The translations under genes and the position numbers were made by a program. Of a stretch of 64,000 bases of DNA, positions 27,722 through 38,190 are shown piece after piece. The stretch is from Azonexus sp. (GTDB lineage: Bacteria; Pseudomonadota; Gammaproteobacteria; Burkholderiales; Rhodocyclaceae): the NCBI RefSeq assembly GCF_023150235.1, contig NZ_JAKLLH010000004.1, forward strand, positions 78,127 to 142,126. Reading direction: 5' to 3'. Under the pieces are notes generated by a model. The model did not search any database, had not been told where the DNA came from, and saw only the letters and a list, made by a program, of their open reading frames with translations. Positions within the stretch are counted from its first letter, which is position 1, and the number at the start of each line of letters is the position of its first letter.

Positions 27722-28119
27722 TGGCCGATCTCGATCCTTCGCTGCCGCTTTACGAGGCGCTCAAATGGGACGCCGACGGGATGATCCCGGCGATTGCCCA
27801 GGATGCCGAGGGGCGGATCGTGATGTTCGCCTACATGAATCGCGAGTCGCTGGCCGAAACCCTGGCCTGCGGCAACGCTGTTTACTGGTCGCGTTCGCGC
27901 CGCCGCTTGTGGCGCAAGGGTGAGGAATCCGGGCATTTCCAGAAAATTCTCGGCATCCGCACCGACTGCGATGGCGACGTCTTGCTGCTGACCGTCGAAC
28001 AGGTGGGCGGAATCGCCTGCCATACCGGTCGCGCCAGTTGCTTCTTCAATGAATTGCAGGGGGACCGCTGGGTTCCCGTCGATCCGGTTATCAAAGACCC
28101 GAAGGATATCTACCAATGA
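27721..28119 (+). CDS. hisI: Phosphoribosyl-AMP cyclohydrolase
   Basis: A 132-residue HisI encoded separately from HisE. The metal-binding region DCDGDVLL with later cysteines ([14 protein letters not shown]) is typical, and the [18 protein letters not shown] block matches the family. It hydrolyses the adenine ring of PR-AMP. The stop overlaps hisE by 4 bases (ATGA). Confidence 0.95.
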   Translation: MADLDPSLPLYEALKWDADGMIPAIAQDAEGRIVMFAYMNRESLAETLACGNAVYWSRSRRRLWRKGEESGHFQKILGIRTDCDGDVLLLTVEQVGGIACHTGRASCFFNELQGDRWVPVDPVIKDPKDIYQ

Positions 28120-28445
28120 GTACCCATGACATTCTGCATCGTCTCTCCGAGACGCTGGCTTCGCGCCGCAACGCCGATCCCGAGAAGTCCTACACCGCCA
28201 AGCTGTTTTCCGAAGGCCCGGATTCGATCCTGAAGAAGATCGGCGAGGAATGCGCCGAGCTGATCATGGCTGGCAAGGAAGGCAAGCGCCTCAAGATTGT
28301 CTGGGAATCGACCGACGTGATTTACCACGTGCTGGTCCTGCTCGCCTTCTACGGCCTGTCGATCGAGGATGTGTCGCAGGAAATGCGTCGCCGCGAAGGC
28401 ATTTCCGGGATTGACGAAAAGGCTGCACGGAGCCAGGGCAAGTGA
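28116..28445 (+). CDS. hisE: Phosphoribosyl-ATP pyrophosphatase
   Basis: A 109-residue all-alpha MazG-like pyrophosphatase turning PR-ATP into [20 protein letters not shown] and the [13 protein letters not shown] segment carry the acidic metal-binding residues. The last of the his genes in this run; it overlaps the HIT gene start by 4 bases. Confidence 0.94.
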   Translation: MSTHDILHRLSETLASRRNADPEKSYTAKLFSEGPDSILKKIGEECAELIMAGKEGKRLKIVWESTDVIYHVLVLLAFYGLSIEDVSQEMRRREGISGIDEKAARSQGK

Positions 28446-28792
28446 GCGACTGCCTGTTCTGCAAGATCGTGGAAGGGAAAATCCCATCTTCCAAGGTTTA
28501 TGAGGACGACGATATCCTTGCCTTCAAGGACATCCATCCGGCGCGCCCGGTGCATATCCTGATGATTCCGAAAAAGCACATCACGTCGCTGGCCACGGTT
28601 TCACCGGAGGATGCACCGGTGCTCGGCAAGATGCTGGCCAAGGCCAACGAAATTGCGCTGGCTCAAGGCAGCCCGGACGGGTTCCGCGTCATCATCAATA
28701 CCGGTCGTGTGGGGCAGCAGGAAGTGCCGCACCTGCACATGCACATCGTCGGCGGCCCGGACCCGGTCGGTCCGATGCTCAAACGCGTTTAA
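28442..28792 (+). CDS. hinT: HIT-family purine nucleoside phosphoramidase
   Basis: A 116-residue histidine-triad protein. The triad is HLHMHIVGG near the C-terminus, and the N-terminal [19 protein letters not shown] holds the usual C-x2-C. HinT hydrolyses AMP-NH2-type substrates. The GTG start overlaps hisE (GTGA), so it is read with the his genes, and tatA follows after 17 bases. hisE-hinT-tatABC is a common betaproteobacterial order. Confidence 0.92.
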   Translation: MSDCLFCKIVEGKIPSSKVYEDDDILAFKDIHPARPVHILMIPKKHITSLATVSPEDAPVLGKMLAKANEIALAQGSPDGFRVIINTGRVGQQEVPHLHMHIVGGPDPVGPMLKRV

Positions 28793-28809
28793 GCTTCAGG
28801 AGAAATTCA

Positions 28810-29052
28810 ATGGGCAGCTTTTCCATCTGGCACTGGCTGATCGTTCTGGTCATCGTCATGCTCGTCTTCGGTACCAAGAAACTGCGCAATGTTGGCCAGG
28901 ATCTCGGCGGTGCGGTCAAGGGCTTCAAGGACGGCATGAAGGAAGCCAGCGGCGACGCCGCACAACCCGCTGCGTCCGTCGCGCCGCAGTCGACGCAGCA
29001 AGTATCCGGGCAGACCATCGACGTCGAAGTCAAGGAAAAGACGAAAGGCTAA
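28810..29052 (+). CDS. tatA: Sec-independent translocase subunit TatA
   Basis: An 80-residue pore-forming subunit: one N-terminal transmembrane helix ([17 protein letters not shown]), then [21 protein letters not shown], the amphipathic helix typical of TatA, and an unstructured tail. An AGGAG site precedes the ATG. It multimerises to let folded twin-arginine proteins across the inner membrane. Confidence 0.95.
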   Translation: MGSFSIWHWLIVLVIVMLVFGTKKLRNVGQDLGGAVKGFKDGMKEASGDAAQPAASVAPQSTQQVSGQTIDVEVKEKTKG

Positions 29053-29067
29053 GAAGCGGGCAATCCA

Positions 29068-29137
29068 GGATCGAGGATTCAGGATCGAGGCGCGAGCAAC
29101 TCAGCCCCCTCGATCCTCGATCCTGAATCCTGAATCC
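29068..29137. repeat. Inverted heptamer array between tatA and tatB
   Basis: Three 7-base units on the plus strand (GGATCGA, GGATTCA, GGATCGA; 29068-29088) face four units of the same family on the other strand (29110-29137). The arms can form a long stem with a 16-base perfect core. The array fills most of the 94-base tatA-tatB gap, leaving tatB with no obvious ribosome-binding site. Confidence 0.7.
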
Positions 29138-29146
29138 TAAACAACC

Positions 29147-29563
29147 ATGTTCGACATCGGCTTTTCGGAACTTCTGGTGATCGGGATCGTCGCCCTGGTG
29201 GTGATCGGTCCCGAAAAATTGCCCAAGATGGCGCGTACGCTCGGGCATCTGCTCGGGCGCGCCCAGCGCTATGTCAACGATGTCAAATCCGACATCAATC
29301 GCGAGATGCAGCTCGACGAGCTGAAAAAACTGCAATCGCAGGTGACCGAGTCGGCACGTTCGCTCGAGGACTCGGTACGCAAGGAATACGAGTCGGCGCG
29401 CAGCAGCGTCGCCGCGCCGGTCGAGGCCGCGCAGGCGGCAGTCGGCGATCTGCAGTCCTCGCTCAACGAATCGTTTGCTTCGGCGCCGGCGCTCAGCCCG
29501 GAACCGGTGCCGACCACTCCGCCGCTGGCTAGCGTGCCAGTCGGCGATCACAAGGCTGTATGA
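29147..29563 (+). CDS. tatB: Sec-independent translocase subunit TatB
   Basis: A 138-residue TatB: N-terminal helix [21 protein letters not shown] with the conserved Glu and the [13 protein letters not shown] hinge, then a long charged amphipathic helix and a Pro/Ala tail. TatB with TatC forms the twin-arginine signal receptor. It is longer than TatA, as expected. Its stop overlaps the tatC ATG by 4 bases. Confidence 0.94.
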   Translation: MFDIGFSELLVIGIVALVVIGPEKLPKMARTLGHLLGRAQRYVNDVKSDINREMQLDELKKLQSQVTESARSLEDSVRKEYESARSSVAAPVEAAQAAVGDLQSSLNESFASAPALSPEPVPTTPPLASVPVGDHKAV

Positions 29564-30423
29564 CCGACGCTCCCGAAGAATCATTCATCTCGCACCTGAT
29601 CGAGTTGCGCGATCGCCTGTTGCGCTCATTGATCGCGATCGGCGTGATCATGGGCTTGCTCTGTCTTTATCCAGGCCCGGGGGCGATCTACGATTTGTTG
29701 GCCGCTCCGCTGACCCAGGCCTTGCCGGAAGGGACCAAAATGGTCGCGATCGGGGTCATCACCCCGTTCATGGTGCCGCTGAAGGTGACCGCGATGGTCG
29801 CTTTCGTCCTCGCCCTGCCGTTCATCCTGTTCCAGGTCTGGGGCTTCGTCGCGCCCGGTCTTTACGACCACGAAAAACGCCTGGGCTTGCCGCTGATCGT
29901 TTCCAGCACCTTGCTGTTCATGCTCGGCATGGCCTTCTGTTACTTCTTCGTCTTTGGCCAAGTCTTCAGTTTCATCAACAGCTTTGCACCGAAGAGCATC
30001 ACTCCGGCCCCGGATATCGAAGCCTACCTGTCCTTCGTGATGACCATGTTCCTGGCCTTCGGCATCGCCTTCGAGGTGCCGGTGGCGCTGGTGGTGCTGG
30101 TCAAGCTCGGGGTAGTGACGGTTGAAAAGCTGGTCGAATGGCGCTCCTACTTCATCGTCGGTGCTTTCGTCGTCGCCGCGGTGGTGACGCCGCCGGACGT
30201 GGTGTCGCAACTGGCGCTGGCGATTCCGATGTGCCTGCTCTACGAACTGGGCATCCTCGTCTCGCGCCTGGTCAGTCAACCGGCGGCAGTTGCCGGCTCC
30301 GACACGGTCGACCTCGTGGCAACGCAAAAAACGGATCGGAAGGCAAGGCCCGATCCCGAAGCCGCTCTCGGCGCCGAGTTGGAGAAGGCTGACGAGGACT
30401 GGCGCAAACTGTCCGGCCCCTGA
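29560..30423 (+). CDS. tatC: Sec-independent translocase subunit TatC
   Basis: A 287-residue six-helix membrane protein. The N-terminal [17 protein letters not shown] is the signature that helps bind twin-arginine signals, and [16 protein letters not shown] follows later. The C-terminal ~40 residues after the last helix are charged and poorly conserved. It ends the his-hinT-tat gene run and converges on the DAHP synthase gene. Confidence 0.95.
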   Translation: MTDAPEESFISHLIELRDRLLRSLIAIGVIMGLLCLYPGPGAIYDLLAAPLTQALPEGTKMVAIGVITPFMVPLKVTAMVAFVLALPFILFQVWGFVAPGLYDHEKRLGLPLIVSSTLLFMLGMAFCYFFVFGQVFSFINSFAPKSITPAPDIEAYLSFVMTMFLAFGIAFEVPVALVVLVKLGVVTVEKLVEWRSYFIVGAFVVAAVVTPPDVVSQLALAIPMCLLYELGILVSRLVSQPAAVAGSDTVDLVATQKTDRKARPDPEAALGAELEKADEDWRKLSGP

Positions 30424-30463
30424 TGACCGGGGCTGCTTCCCGGCCTGCTTGAAAATATCATTG

Positions 30464-30493
30464 CTGGCCTGGCCGTGGGTCAGGCCAGGCCAG
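30464..30493. terminator. Strong hairpin between convergent tatC and DAHP synthase genes
   Basis: CTGGCCTGGCC (30464-30474) pairs perfectly with GGCCAGGCCAG (30483-30493). There is no T-run on either side, so it may be a Rho-independent-like barrier or mRNA end stabiliser rather than a classical terminator. Confidence 0.35.
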
Positions 30494-30516
30494 ATCGGCC
30501 CGGCCTTGCCGGCATC

Positions 30517-31596
30517 TTATTCTGCTGCTTCCTTGACCCGGCGCGCACGCACGGCGGCGGCCAGCTGGTCCATCACCCGGACGCTGTCCTCCCAGTGGAT
30601 GCAGGCATCGGTGACGCTCTGGCCGTAGGTCAGCGGCTGCCCGGGAACCAGGTCCTGGCGCCCTTCGACCAGGTGCGACTCGACCATCACCCCCATGATC
30701 CGCTCCTCGCCGGCGGCGATTTGCGCGGCAACACTGTCGCTGACTTCCATCTGCAGCTTGTATTGCTTGCGGCTGTTACCGTGCGAGAAATCGACCATCA
30801 AGCGAGCCGCCAGGCCAGCCTTGGCGATCTCCTTGCTCGCTGCATCGACGCTGGCGGCGTCGTAGTTCGGTTCCTTGCCGCCGCGCAGGATGACGTGGCA
30901 ATCCTCGTTGCCGAGGGTGGAGACGATGGCGGTATGCCCCGACTTGGTCACCGAGAGGAAATGGTGCGGCGCGCTGGCGGCGCGGATGGCATCGACGGCA
31001 ATGCGCATGTTGCCGTCGGTGCCGTTCTTGAAGCCGACCGGGCAGGAGAGACCGGACGCCAGTTCGCGGTGCACCTGCGACTCGGTGGTACGGGCGCCGA
31101 TCGCGCCCCAGGCGATCAGGTCGGCGGTGTATTGCGGGGTGATCGTATCGAGGAACTCGGTGGCGCAAGGCAAGCCCATTTCATTGACTTCGAGCAGGAT
31201 GCGGCGGGCCAGGCGGATGCCTTCGTTGATGCGGAAGGTATTGTCCATCCGCGGATCGTTGATCAGCCCCTTCCAGCCAACCGTGGTGCGCGGCTTTTCG
31301 AAGTAGACGCGCATCACCACGATCAGGTCGTCGGCGTGGCGCGCCGCTTCCTTCTCCAGCCGGCGGGCGTATTCCATCGCCGCGTCGTAGTCGTGGATCG
31401 AGCAGGGACCGATCACCACCAGCAGGCGATCGTCGGCACCGTGCAGGCTGCGGTGAATGGCCCGTCGCGCGTTGTAGGTCGTCTGCGCCGCCCGTGATGA
31501 GGCCGGATACTCGCGGAAGACGTGGGCTGGCGGTACCAATTCCTTGATCTCCTTGATACGTACGTCGTCGGTGTTCGGCTTGCTCGGCGATGTCAT
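30517..31596 (-). CDS. aroG: 3-deoxy-7-phosphoheptulonate (DAHP) synthase, class I
   Basis: A 359-residue AroFGH-type enzyme condensing PEP and erythrose 4-phosphate, the entry to aromatic amino acid synthesis. Motifs: VVIGPCSIHD near the N-terminus, MRVYFEKPRTTVGWKG, GARTTESQVHRE, and VDFSHGNSRKQ near the C-terminus. Which aromatic acid inhibits it cannot be told with confidence; I use aroG for the class. It is transcribed towards tatC. Confidence 0.92.
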   Translation of the reverse strand: MTSPSKPNTDDVRIKEIKELVPPAHVFREYPASSRAAQTTYNARRAIHRSLHGADDRLLVVIGPCSIHDYDAAMEYARRLEKEAARHADDLIVVMRVYFEKPRTTVGWKGLINDPRMDNTFRINEGIRLARRILLEVNEMGLPCATEFLDTITPQYTADLIAWGAIGARTTESQVHRELASGLSCPVGFKNGTDGNMRIAVDAIRAASAPHHFLSVTKSGHTAIVSTLGNEDCHVILRGGKEPNYDAASVDAASKEIAKAGLAARLMVDFSHGNSRKQYKLQMEVSDSVAAQIAAGEERIMGVMVESHLVEGRQDLVPGQPLTYGQSVTDACIHWEDSVRVMDQLAAAVRARRVKEAAE

Positions 31597-31779
31597 GAGT
31601 GCGACCTCTCTGGAAAAACGGAAAAGGACGATTTTAACGGAGCACAGCCGGATTCACCGTGCCGGCTGGGTTGCACTGACAAGAATTCGAGCTGGAAAAA
31701 GGCAAAAAATCGCAAAAAAGGGGGAATAAGGCACGAAAAAGTGAGGTAATCCCCGGTTTTGTGTATCGAAAATGCCTCT

Positions 31780-33240
<1,461 letters not shown>

Positions 33241-33256
33241 GGGATAACTCCAAAAT

Positions 33257-34072
33257 TCAGCGTAACTTGCGGTGAGCGAGCGCCGGCAGGCTCTCGCGGA
33301 TTTCGGCGAGGCGTGCCGGGTCGAGATCCGCGACGACGACGCCCTCGCCCTTCTGCTTGCGGTCGAGAATCTCGCCCCAGGGATCGACGATCATGCTGTT
33401 GCCGTGGGTGACCCGGCCGTTTTCGTGGCGCCCGCCCTGGCCGGCGGCGAGCAGATAACACTGGTTCTCGATGGCCCGCGCACGCAGCAGGATTTCCCAG
33501 TGCGCGCGACCGGTGGTGTCGGTAAAGGCTGCTGGCATGACGATCAGGTCGACCGGCCCGAGCCCGCGGTAGAGCTCGGGAAAGCGCAGGTCGTAGCAGA
33601 TCGACAGGGCAATTCGGCCAAACGGCGTGTCGACCGTGGTCGGCGTGTTGCCGGCCTCGATGAAGGCGGCCTCGTCGTAGCTTTCGTCGCCTTTGCTGAA
33701 AGCGAACAGGTGCAGCTTGTCGTAGCGCTGCACGCATTCGCCTTGCGGATCGTAGACCAGGGTGCTGTTGCACATCTTGTCCGGCGAGGCAGCCGCCAGC
33801 GGCAGCGAGCCGGCGATCAGCCAGATACCGTGCCGGCGCGCGGTTGCCGCCAGCCAGTCCTGCACCGGCCCGCCGCCAAAGACCTCGCGGGCACGCACCC
33901 GGTCGGCATCGGCAGCACCGATGATCGGAAAGTATTCGGGCAGCAGCACCAGTTGCGCGCCCTGGCGGACGGCATCGGCGACCAGCCGTCCGGCTGTCGC
34001 CAGGTTGTCGGCCACTCGTGGCCCGGAGACCATCTGCACCGCGGCGATCCGGGTGCTGGATTTATTGCGCAT
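33257..34072 (-). CDS. Carbon-nitrogen hydrolase (nitrilase superfamily, Nit1/Nit2-like)
   Basis: A 271-residue amidase with the Glu-Lys-Cys triad visible in [14 protein letters not shown] and [13 protein letters not shown]. The Nit-type pattern suggests deaminated glutathione amidase (metabolite repair); omega-amidase is the alternative. Its ATG overlaps the end of yhdP by 11 bases and tldD follows after 16 bases, so all three are probably one operon. Confidence 0.88.
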   Translation of the reverse strand: MRNKSSTRIAAVQMVSGPRVADNLATAGRLVADAVRQGAQLVLLPEYFPIIGAADADRVRAREVFGGGPVQDWLAATARRHGIWLIAGSLPLAAASPDKMCNSTLVYDPQGECVQRYDKLHLFAFSKGDESYDEAAFIEAGNTPTTVDTPFGRIALSICYDLRFPELYRGLGPVDLIVMPAAFTDTTGRAHWEILLRARAIENQCYLLAAGQGGRHENGRVTHGNSMIVDPWGEILDRKQKGEGVVVADLDPARLAEIRESLPALAHRKLR

Positions 34073-37000
34073 TGCCGAGCGCTTCCTTGTTGTCCTGCAT
34101 GTCCTTCTCCTGTCCCGTCGCGTGGTCCTTGTCGGCCTCGCCGGCCGGCGGCGGCGTACTGCCGCTTTTCTTTTCGACCACCGGATCGCTCCAGGTTCCC
34201 GTCACCTGGTAACGATAGCTGAACAGACGGTTGAGCGGGCTTTGCCCGGCCGCCCCGGCGAGCAGCGAAACGGCGCCGGCAACCGGGTTGATCAGGGTTG
34301 CGCCGATGGTGGTCAAGGTACTCAATTCCGGGCGCACCAGCACGTCGAGCGACTGGGTTTCGTTCTTCAGGTCGGTCTCGCCGTTGATCTGGATCAGCGC
34401 CGCCGGCGCCTTGATCTGCAGCGGCCCCTGAGTGCGCAGAATGCCCCGGCGCAGGTTGAAGCGCCCCTCGACGCTGTCGAAAGCCAGGCCCTCGCTGAAG
34501 ATGTCGCGGAAATCGAGGGTCAGCCGGCGCGGCAGCGACTGCAGCGAGATCAGGCCGAGCAGTTTGCCCACCCCCGGCTCCAGCTTGTTGAACTGGCCGC
34601 GCTCGGCATCGAGCCGCATCTGCCCGGACAGGCTGGCGTAATCGATGGCGGTCAGCGGCCCATTCCACTGCAACTGCCCGTTCAGCTTGGCGGTTCCGCG
34701 GCGCAAGCCTTCCGGGTAGCCCAGGCGCTCGAGCAATTTGCCGGCATCGCGGGCTTCGAGGTTGAATTCGAGTGCGGTACGGTGGGTATTCCCCTTCTGC
34801 CGGGGTTTTTCCCAAAGTCCCTGGCCGCGCAGGCTGCCGTCCGGGTTCTGCAGTTCCAGGCGTTCCAGTCGCCACACGCCTTTTTCGTTACGCGCTCGCA
34901 GATTGAGGCGTCCGAGAGATTTCTCACCGAGCAGGAAATCGTCGACACCGAGCTGCATCCCTGGCAGCGAGTCGATCAGGTTCTGGCTATTGCCCCCCGC
35001 TTCGGCTTCCGCCCCCGGCTGAATGCTCAGGCGCCGGAAATTGCCCTCGACCCAGCCTTCGCCACTGCCTTTCCAGAACAGGTCGCCAACTGCCTCGCGG
35101 GTATTGATCCCGATCTGCCAGCCGCCGTCGCGCGGGCGCAACGCGACATCGACTTGGTGATAGTCGCGCTCGAGCAGGCGCAGGGTAGCGGCCTTCAGGG
35201 TCACCGCATTCAGGCTCAGGCCCGATTCGCCGCTGCTGCCGTTGGCGGGGGAGTCCGCCGACAGATGGCTGCGCCAGGCATCGGCATCGATGAAATTACT
35301 GCCGACACGTACCGTCAGGCCGCGTTCGGGGAGGCGCAAATCACCCTCGCCAAGCACGAAGCTTCCCCGTTCCCATTGCGCATCGCGGCGCACGATCAGC
35401 CCTTGCGCTACCTTGCCCAGGGTGATCCGGTACTGCTCACGGCTGGCGTCCGGTGCCGAACGTTCGATTCGCAGCGGTAATGCCATCGTCGCATTCTTGT
35501 TCAGCGGTTCGGGCAAGGGCGAGCTGATGCCGAGCAGATCGGATTCGACCACTACCGAAGCATTGCGCTGGCGGATGTCGATATTCGCCTTCCAGCCGGT
35601 CGAGCCGCTCAAACGGTCGAGCAGGGGCCAGCCAAAGTGCTGCCCAACGTCCTGGATCGCCGCCGTGCCGGCAGCCTGAACGCCGACGCGGGCACCCTGG
35701 CTGCGGACCTGGACCTTGAAGGCGCCACCGAAGGCGCGGCCTTCGACATCCTTGGCTTGCACGCTGTTTTCCGTGATTTGCAGGTGGCCGTTGACCTGGG
35801 TCAGCGGCGGTAGTCCCGGCACGACCTGCAGCTGATTGTTGCGGAAGGCGTAATCGGCGCGCAAGCGGGCGTCGGCCAGGCGGCGTAGCGGCAGGTCGAG
35901 CTTGAGATCGAGTGCTCCCTGGCCGTTCGCGCCCATGCCGTCGGTAAAGCGGTCGATCTTGTCGGCCACCGGGCTTTGCGCGATGAAGCGCAGGAAGTCG
36001 GCGGTCTGTCCCTCGGCACGGCCGCTTACCTTGAGCATTTCGTCGTGCGACTCGAAATCGGGAATGCTCACCTGCACGTCCGAGAGGCGGGCGGCGAGGA
36101 TTTCGCCGTGCCGGGCCTCGATCTTCATGCCGATGCCGAAGCTCATGTCGGCGTCGACGTGTTCGATTGCCGGCCAGCCCGGCGCGTAATCGATGCGCAC
36201 GTCCGCCGCCTTGGCGGTGACGCTGAACTGGCCGCGAGCCGGGTCGCGGAAGGGAAAGTCGCGCAGGTCGCCCTTGAGCACCAGGCGACCGTCGTAGCCG
36301 CGGCCACTGACGATGCCACGCCGGATCCAGTTGCGGGCATCGGCATTGACCGCATGCGGCATGTAACGCCAGACCGCCTTGCCGTCGGCGCGGTCGACGT
36401 GGGCGACCAGGTCGATGCTGCCGGGGCCTTCGCCCTCGTTCATGTAGCTGCCGTGCGCCGAGCCGGCGGCATCGGGGCCGGCAAAATCGAGACGCTCGAG
36501 CTTGACCTCCAGCCGCCGATGTTCGCCCTGTGGTTGCAGGCGCCAACTGGCGCGGGCCTTGAGCTGATCGAATGCCATGCTGGAAACCGGAAATACCGCT
36601 GGTAGGTCGAGGGCGGCTTGCTGCGCATCGAGCGTCAGTTCGCCGCCGCGCTCGTTGAGGTCGATCTGCCCGGAAAGTCCCGTCGCTCCCGGGAAATAGG
36701 CTTCGGGACGCAAGCCCAGGCGGTCGAAGGAGGCCTTGAGCGCGTAACGCTGCAGGTTTTCATCGTGCAGGGTCCAGCTGGCCTTCAGTTCGCTGACCCG
36801 GCCTTGCGGTCGATAGGTCTGCAGCAGTTTACGGCTGGCGGGGTCGAAAGGCACGTGGCCGGCCAGGTGTGCCAGCGCGCCGAGATCGAGGAAGCTGGCG
36901 CTGGCCCGTCCTTCGACCGTACCGCTGGCGGTGTCGTCGCGCCATTCGAGGCGGAAATCGCTGGGGGCGATGCGTAGCCCGTCGTCGGTCTGCAATTCCA

Positions 37001-38036
37001 GGCGCTGCCCGGCCAGCGACCATTCTCCGGGGCGATAGCGGGCCTCGATACGGCCGCGCAGGCTGGCGAGATCGAGCTCCGGCAATTTCCGCGCCAGGCG
37101 GATGCGCAATTCCTCCAGGGCCAGGTCGGCCGTCAGGCGGCTGCCGCCGTCGCGCATCTCGCCCCACAGGCGCAGGGCGCCGCGTCCGTAGGGCAGGTCG
37201 ACCGGGTAGTCGATCCAGCGTTTCCAGCCGGCCAGGTCGGCGTAGTCGAGCTGCAGGTAGAGACGGGCGGCGAGGTCGGCGAACTGCCCCGTTTGCAGGG
37301 CCTGCAGCAGGTCGCCCCTGAGCTCGCCACGCAGGTCGAGACGGTCGGCGAGGGCGCTCGGCGGTAGGGCCGACAGCCCGAGACGATGACGGTGGCCGCG
37401 ATTGTCGAGGCCGAACTGAACTTCCTCGAGTACCAGCGGCGGCGCCTGTCGCTGGCGATCTTCCCAGACCAGGGTCGCATCGCGGATTCGGATATGCGAC
37501 TGAGCGAGCAACCATTCCAGGGCCGCCGGATCGCTCCCGCCCTCGGCCTCGAGGCCGGCAATTGAAATCCGCCCGTCGATGCCTCGCCGGACATGCAGCA
37601 CGGGGTGCTCGAAGGCGAGTAGGGCCAGCTTGAGGCGCATGCGCACCAGGCTTTCCCAGGAGAGCACCGCTTCGACCCGGTGCAGGGCGAAGACCGGATG
37701 GCCTTCGCGGTCGGCAATCGTCACCCGGTCAAGCACGAGATCGGGATTCAGGCCTTGCCAGCGCGCTTCGATGCCACCGATGCCGATTCGTAAGCCGACT
37801 GCCCGGCTGGCGGCTGCCTCGATTTCGCTCTTGTAGGCGCCGATGCCCGGCAGGATGGCATAGCGCAGGGTGAGCACCAGGGCAACGAAAAGCAGCCAGG
37901 CGGCAAAAAGCGTCCAGCCGCACAGGCGAAGTCCACGGTCCACGCCCGGCCGGGCCAGAAATGCCCGCCAGGACGACCTGGAAGGGGCCGGTGTCAAAGG
38001 CTGCGCAGCGCCGTCGGAAGCGTGCCGCTTATCCAT
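34062..38036 (-). CDS. yhdP: YhdP family AsmA-like envelope protein
   Basis: At 1324 residues this is the largest gene of the window. After a cytoplasmic N-terminus (residues 1-35) there is one transmembrane helix (about 36-62, WTLFAAWLLFVALVL), then a very long periplasmic beta-rich region with repeated short hydrophobic/charged strands (AsmA-like, DUF3971). YhdP, TamB and YdbH are thought to bridge the periplasm and carry phospholipids to the outer membrane. The C-terminal ~40 residues are low-complexity and charged. It is divergent from glnE with 154 bases between. Confidence 0.9.
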   Translation of the reverse strand: MDKRHASDGAAQPLTPAPSRSSWRAFLARPGVDRGLRLCGWTLFAAWLLFVALVLTLRYAILPGIGAYKSEIEAAASRAVGLRIGIGGIEARWQGLNPDLVLDRVTIADREGHPVFALHRVEAVLSWESLVRMRLKLALLAFEHPVLHVRRGIDGRISIAGLEAEGGSDPAALEWLLAQSHIRIRDATLVWEDRQRQAPPLVLEEVQFGLDNRGHRHRLGLSALPPSALADRLDLRGELRGDLLQALQTGQFADLAARLYLQLDYADLAGWKRWIDYPVDLPYGRGALRLWGEMRDGGSRLTADLALEELRIRLARKLPELDLASLRGRIEARYRPGEWSLAGQRLELQTDDGLRIAPSDFRLEWRDDTASGTVEGRASASFLDLGALAHLAGHVPFDPASRKLLQTYRPQGRVSELKASWTLHDENLQRYALKASFDRLGLRPEAYFPGATGLSGQIDLNERGGELTLDAQQAALDLPAVFPVSSMAFDQLKARASWRLQPQGEHRRLEVKLERLDFAGPDAAGSAHGSYMNEGEGPGSIDLVAHVDRADGKAVWRYMPHAVNADARNWIRRGIVSGRGYDGRLVLKGDLRDFPFRDPARGQFSVTAKAADVRIDYAPGWPAIEHVDADMSFGIGMKIEARHGEILAARLSDVQVSIPDFESHDEMLKVSGRAEGQTADFLRFIAQSPVADKIDRFTDGMGANGQGALDLKLDLPLRRLADARLRADYAFRNNQLQVVPGLPPLTQVNGHLQITENSVQAKDVEGRAFGGAFKVQVRSQGARVGVQAAGTAAIQDVGQHFGWPLLDRLSGSTGWKANIDIRQRNASVVVESDLLGISSPLPEPLNKNATMALPLRIERSAPDASREQYRITLGKVAQGLIVRRDAQWERGSFVLGEGDLRLPERGLTVRVGSNFIDADAWRSHLSADSPANGSSGESGLSLNAVTLKAATLRLLERDYHQVDVALRPRDGGWQIGINTREAVGDLFWKGSGEGWVEGNFRRLSIQPGAEAEAGGNSQNLIDSLPGMQLGVDDFLLGEKSLGRLNLRARNEKGVWRLERLELQNPDGSLRGQGLWEKPRQKGNTHRTALEFNLEARDAGKLLERLGYPEGLRRGTAKLNGQLQWNGPLTAIDYASLSGQMRLDAERGQFNKLEPGVGKLLGLISLQSLPRRLTLDFRDIFSEGLAFDSVEGRFNLRRGILRTQGPLQIKAPAALIQINGETDLKNETQSLDVLVRPELSTLTTIGATLINPVAGAVSLLAGAAGQSPLNRLFSYRYQVTGTWSDPVVEKKSGSTPPPAGEADKDHATGQEKDMQDNKEALGNAQ

Positions 38037-38190
38037 GCATGCAACTCATGGAGTCGGCCGCTTTGCCAGAAAGGGTCATAGATCACTACAATCGGGAGAT
38101 CGCCAAGACTGCCATTTTATCCTGTTCGGCCCGGTGCTGCCGGACAGCAGCCGGACAAGGGCAGCGGCGCCACAACAACGAGAAGATCCC

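Noticed and set aside
29053-29146. CRISPR-like array
   Set aside because: Units are 7 bases with no spacers and face each other; this is a hairpin-forming heptamer array, not CRISPR. I saw no CRISPR array or cas gene anywhere.
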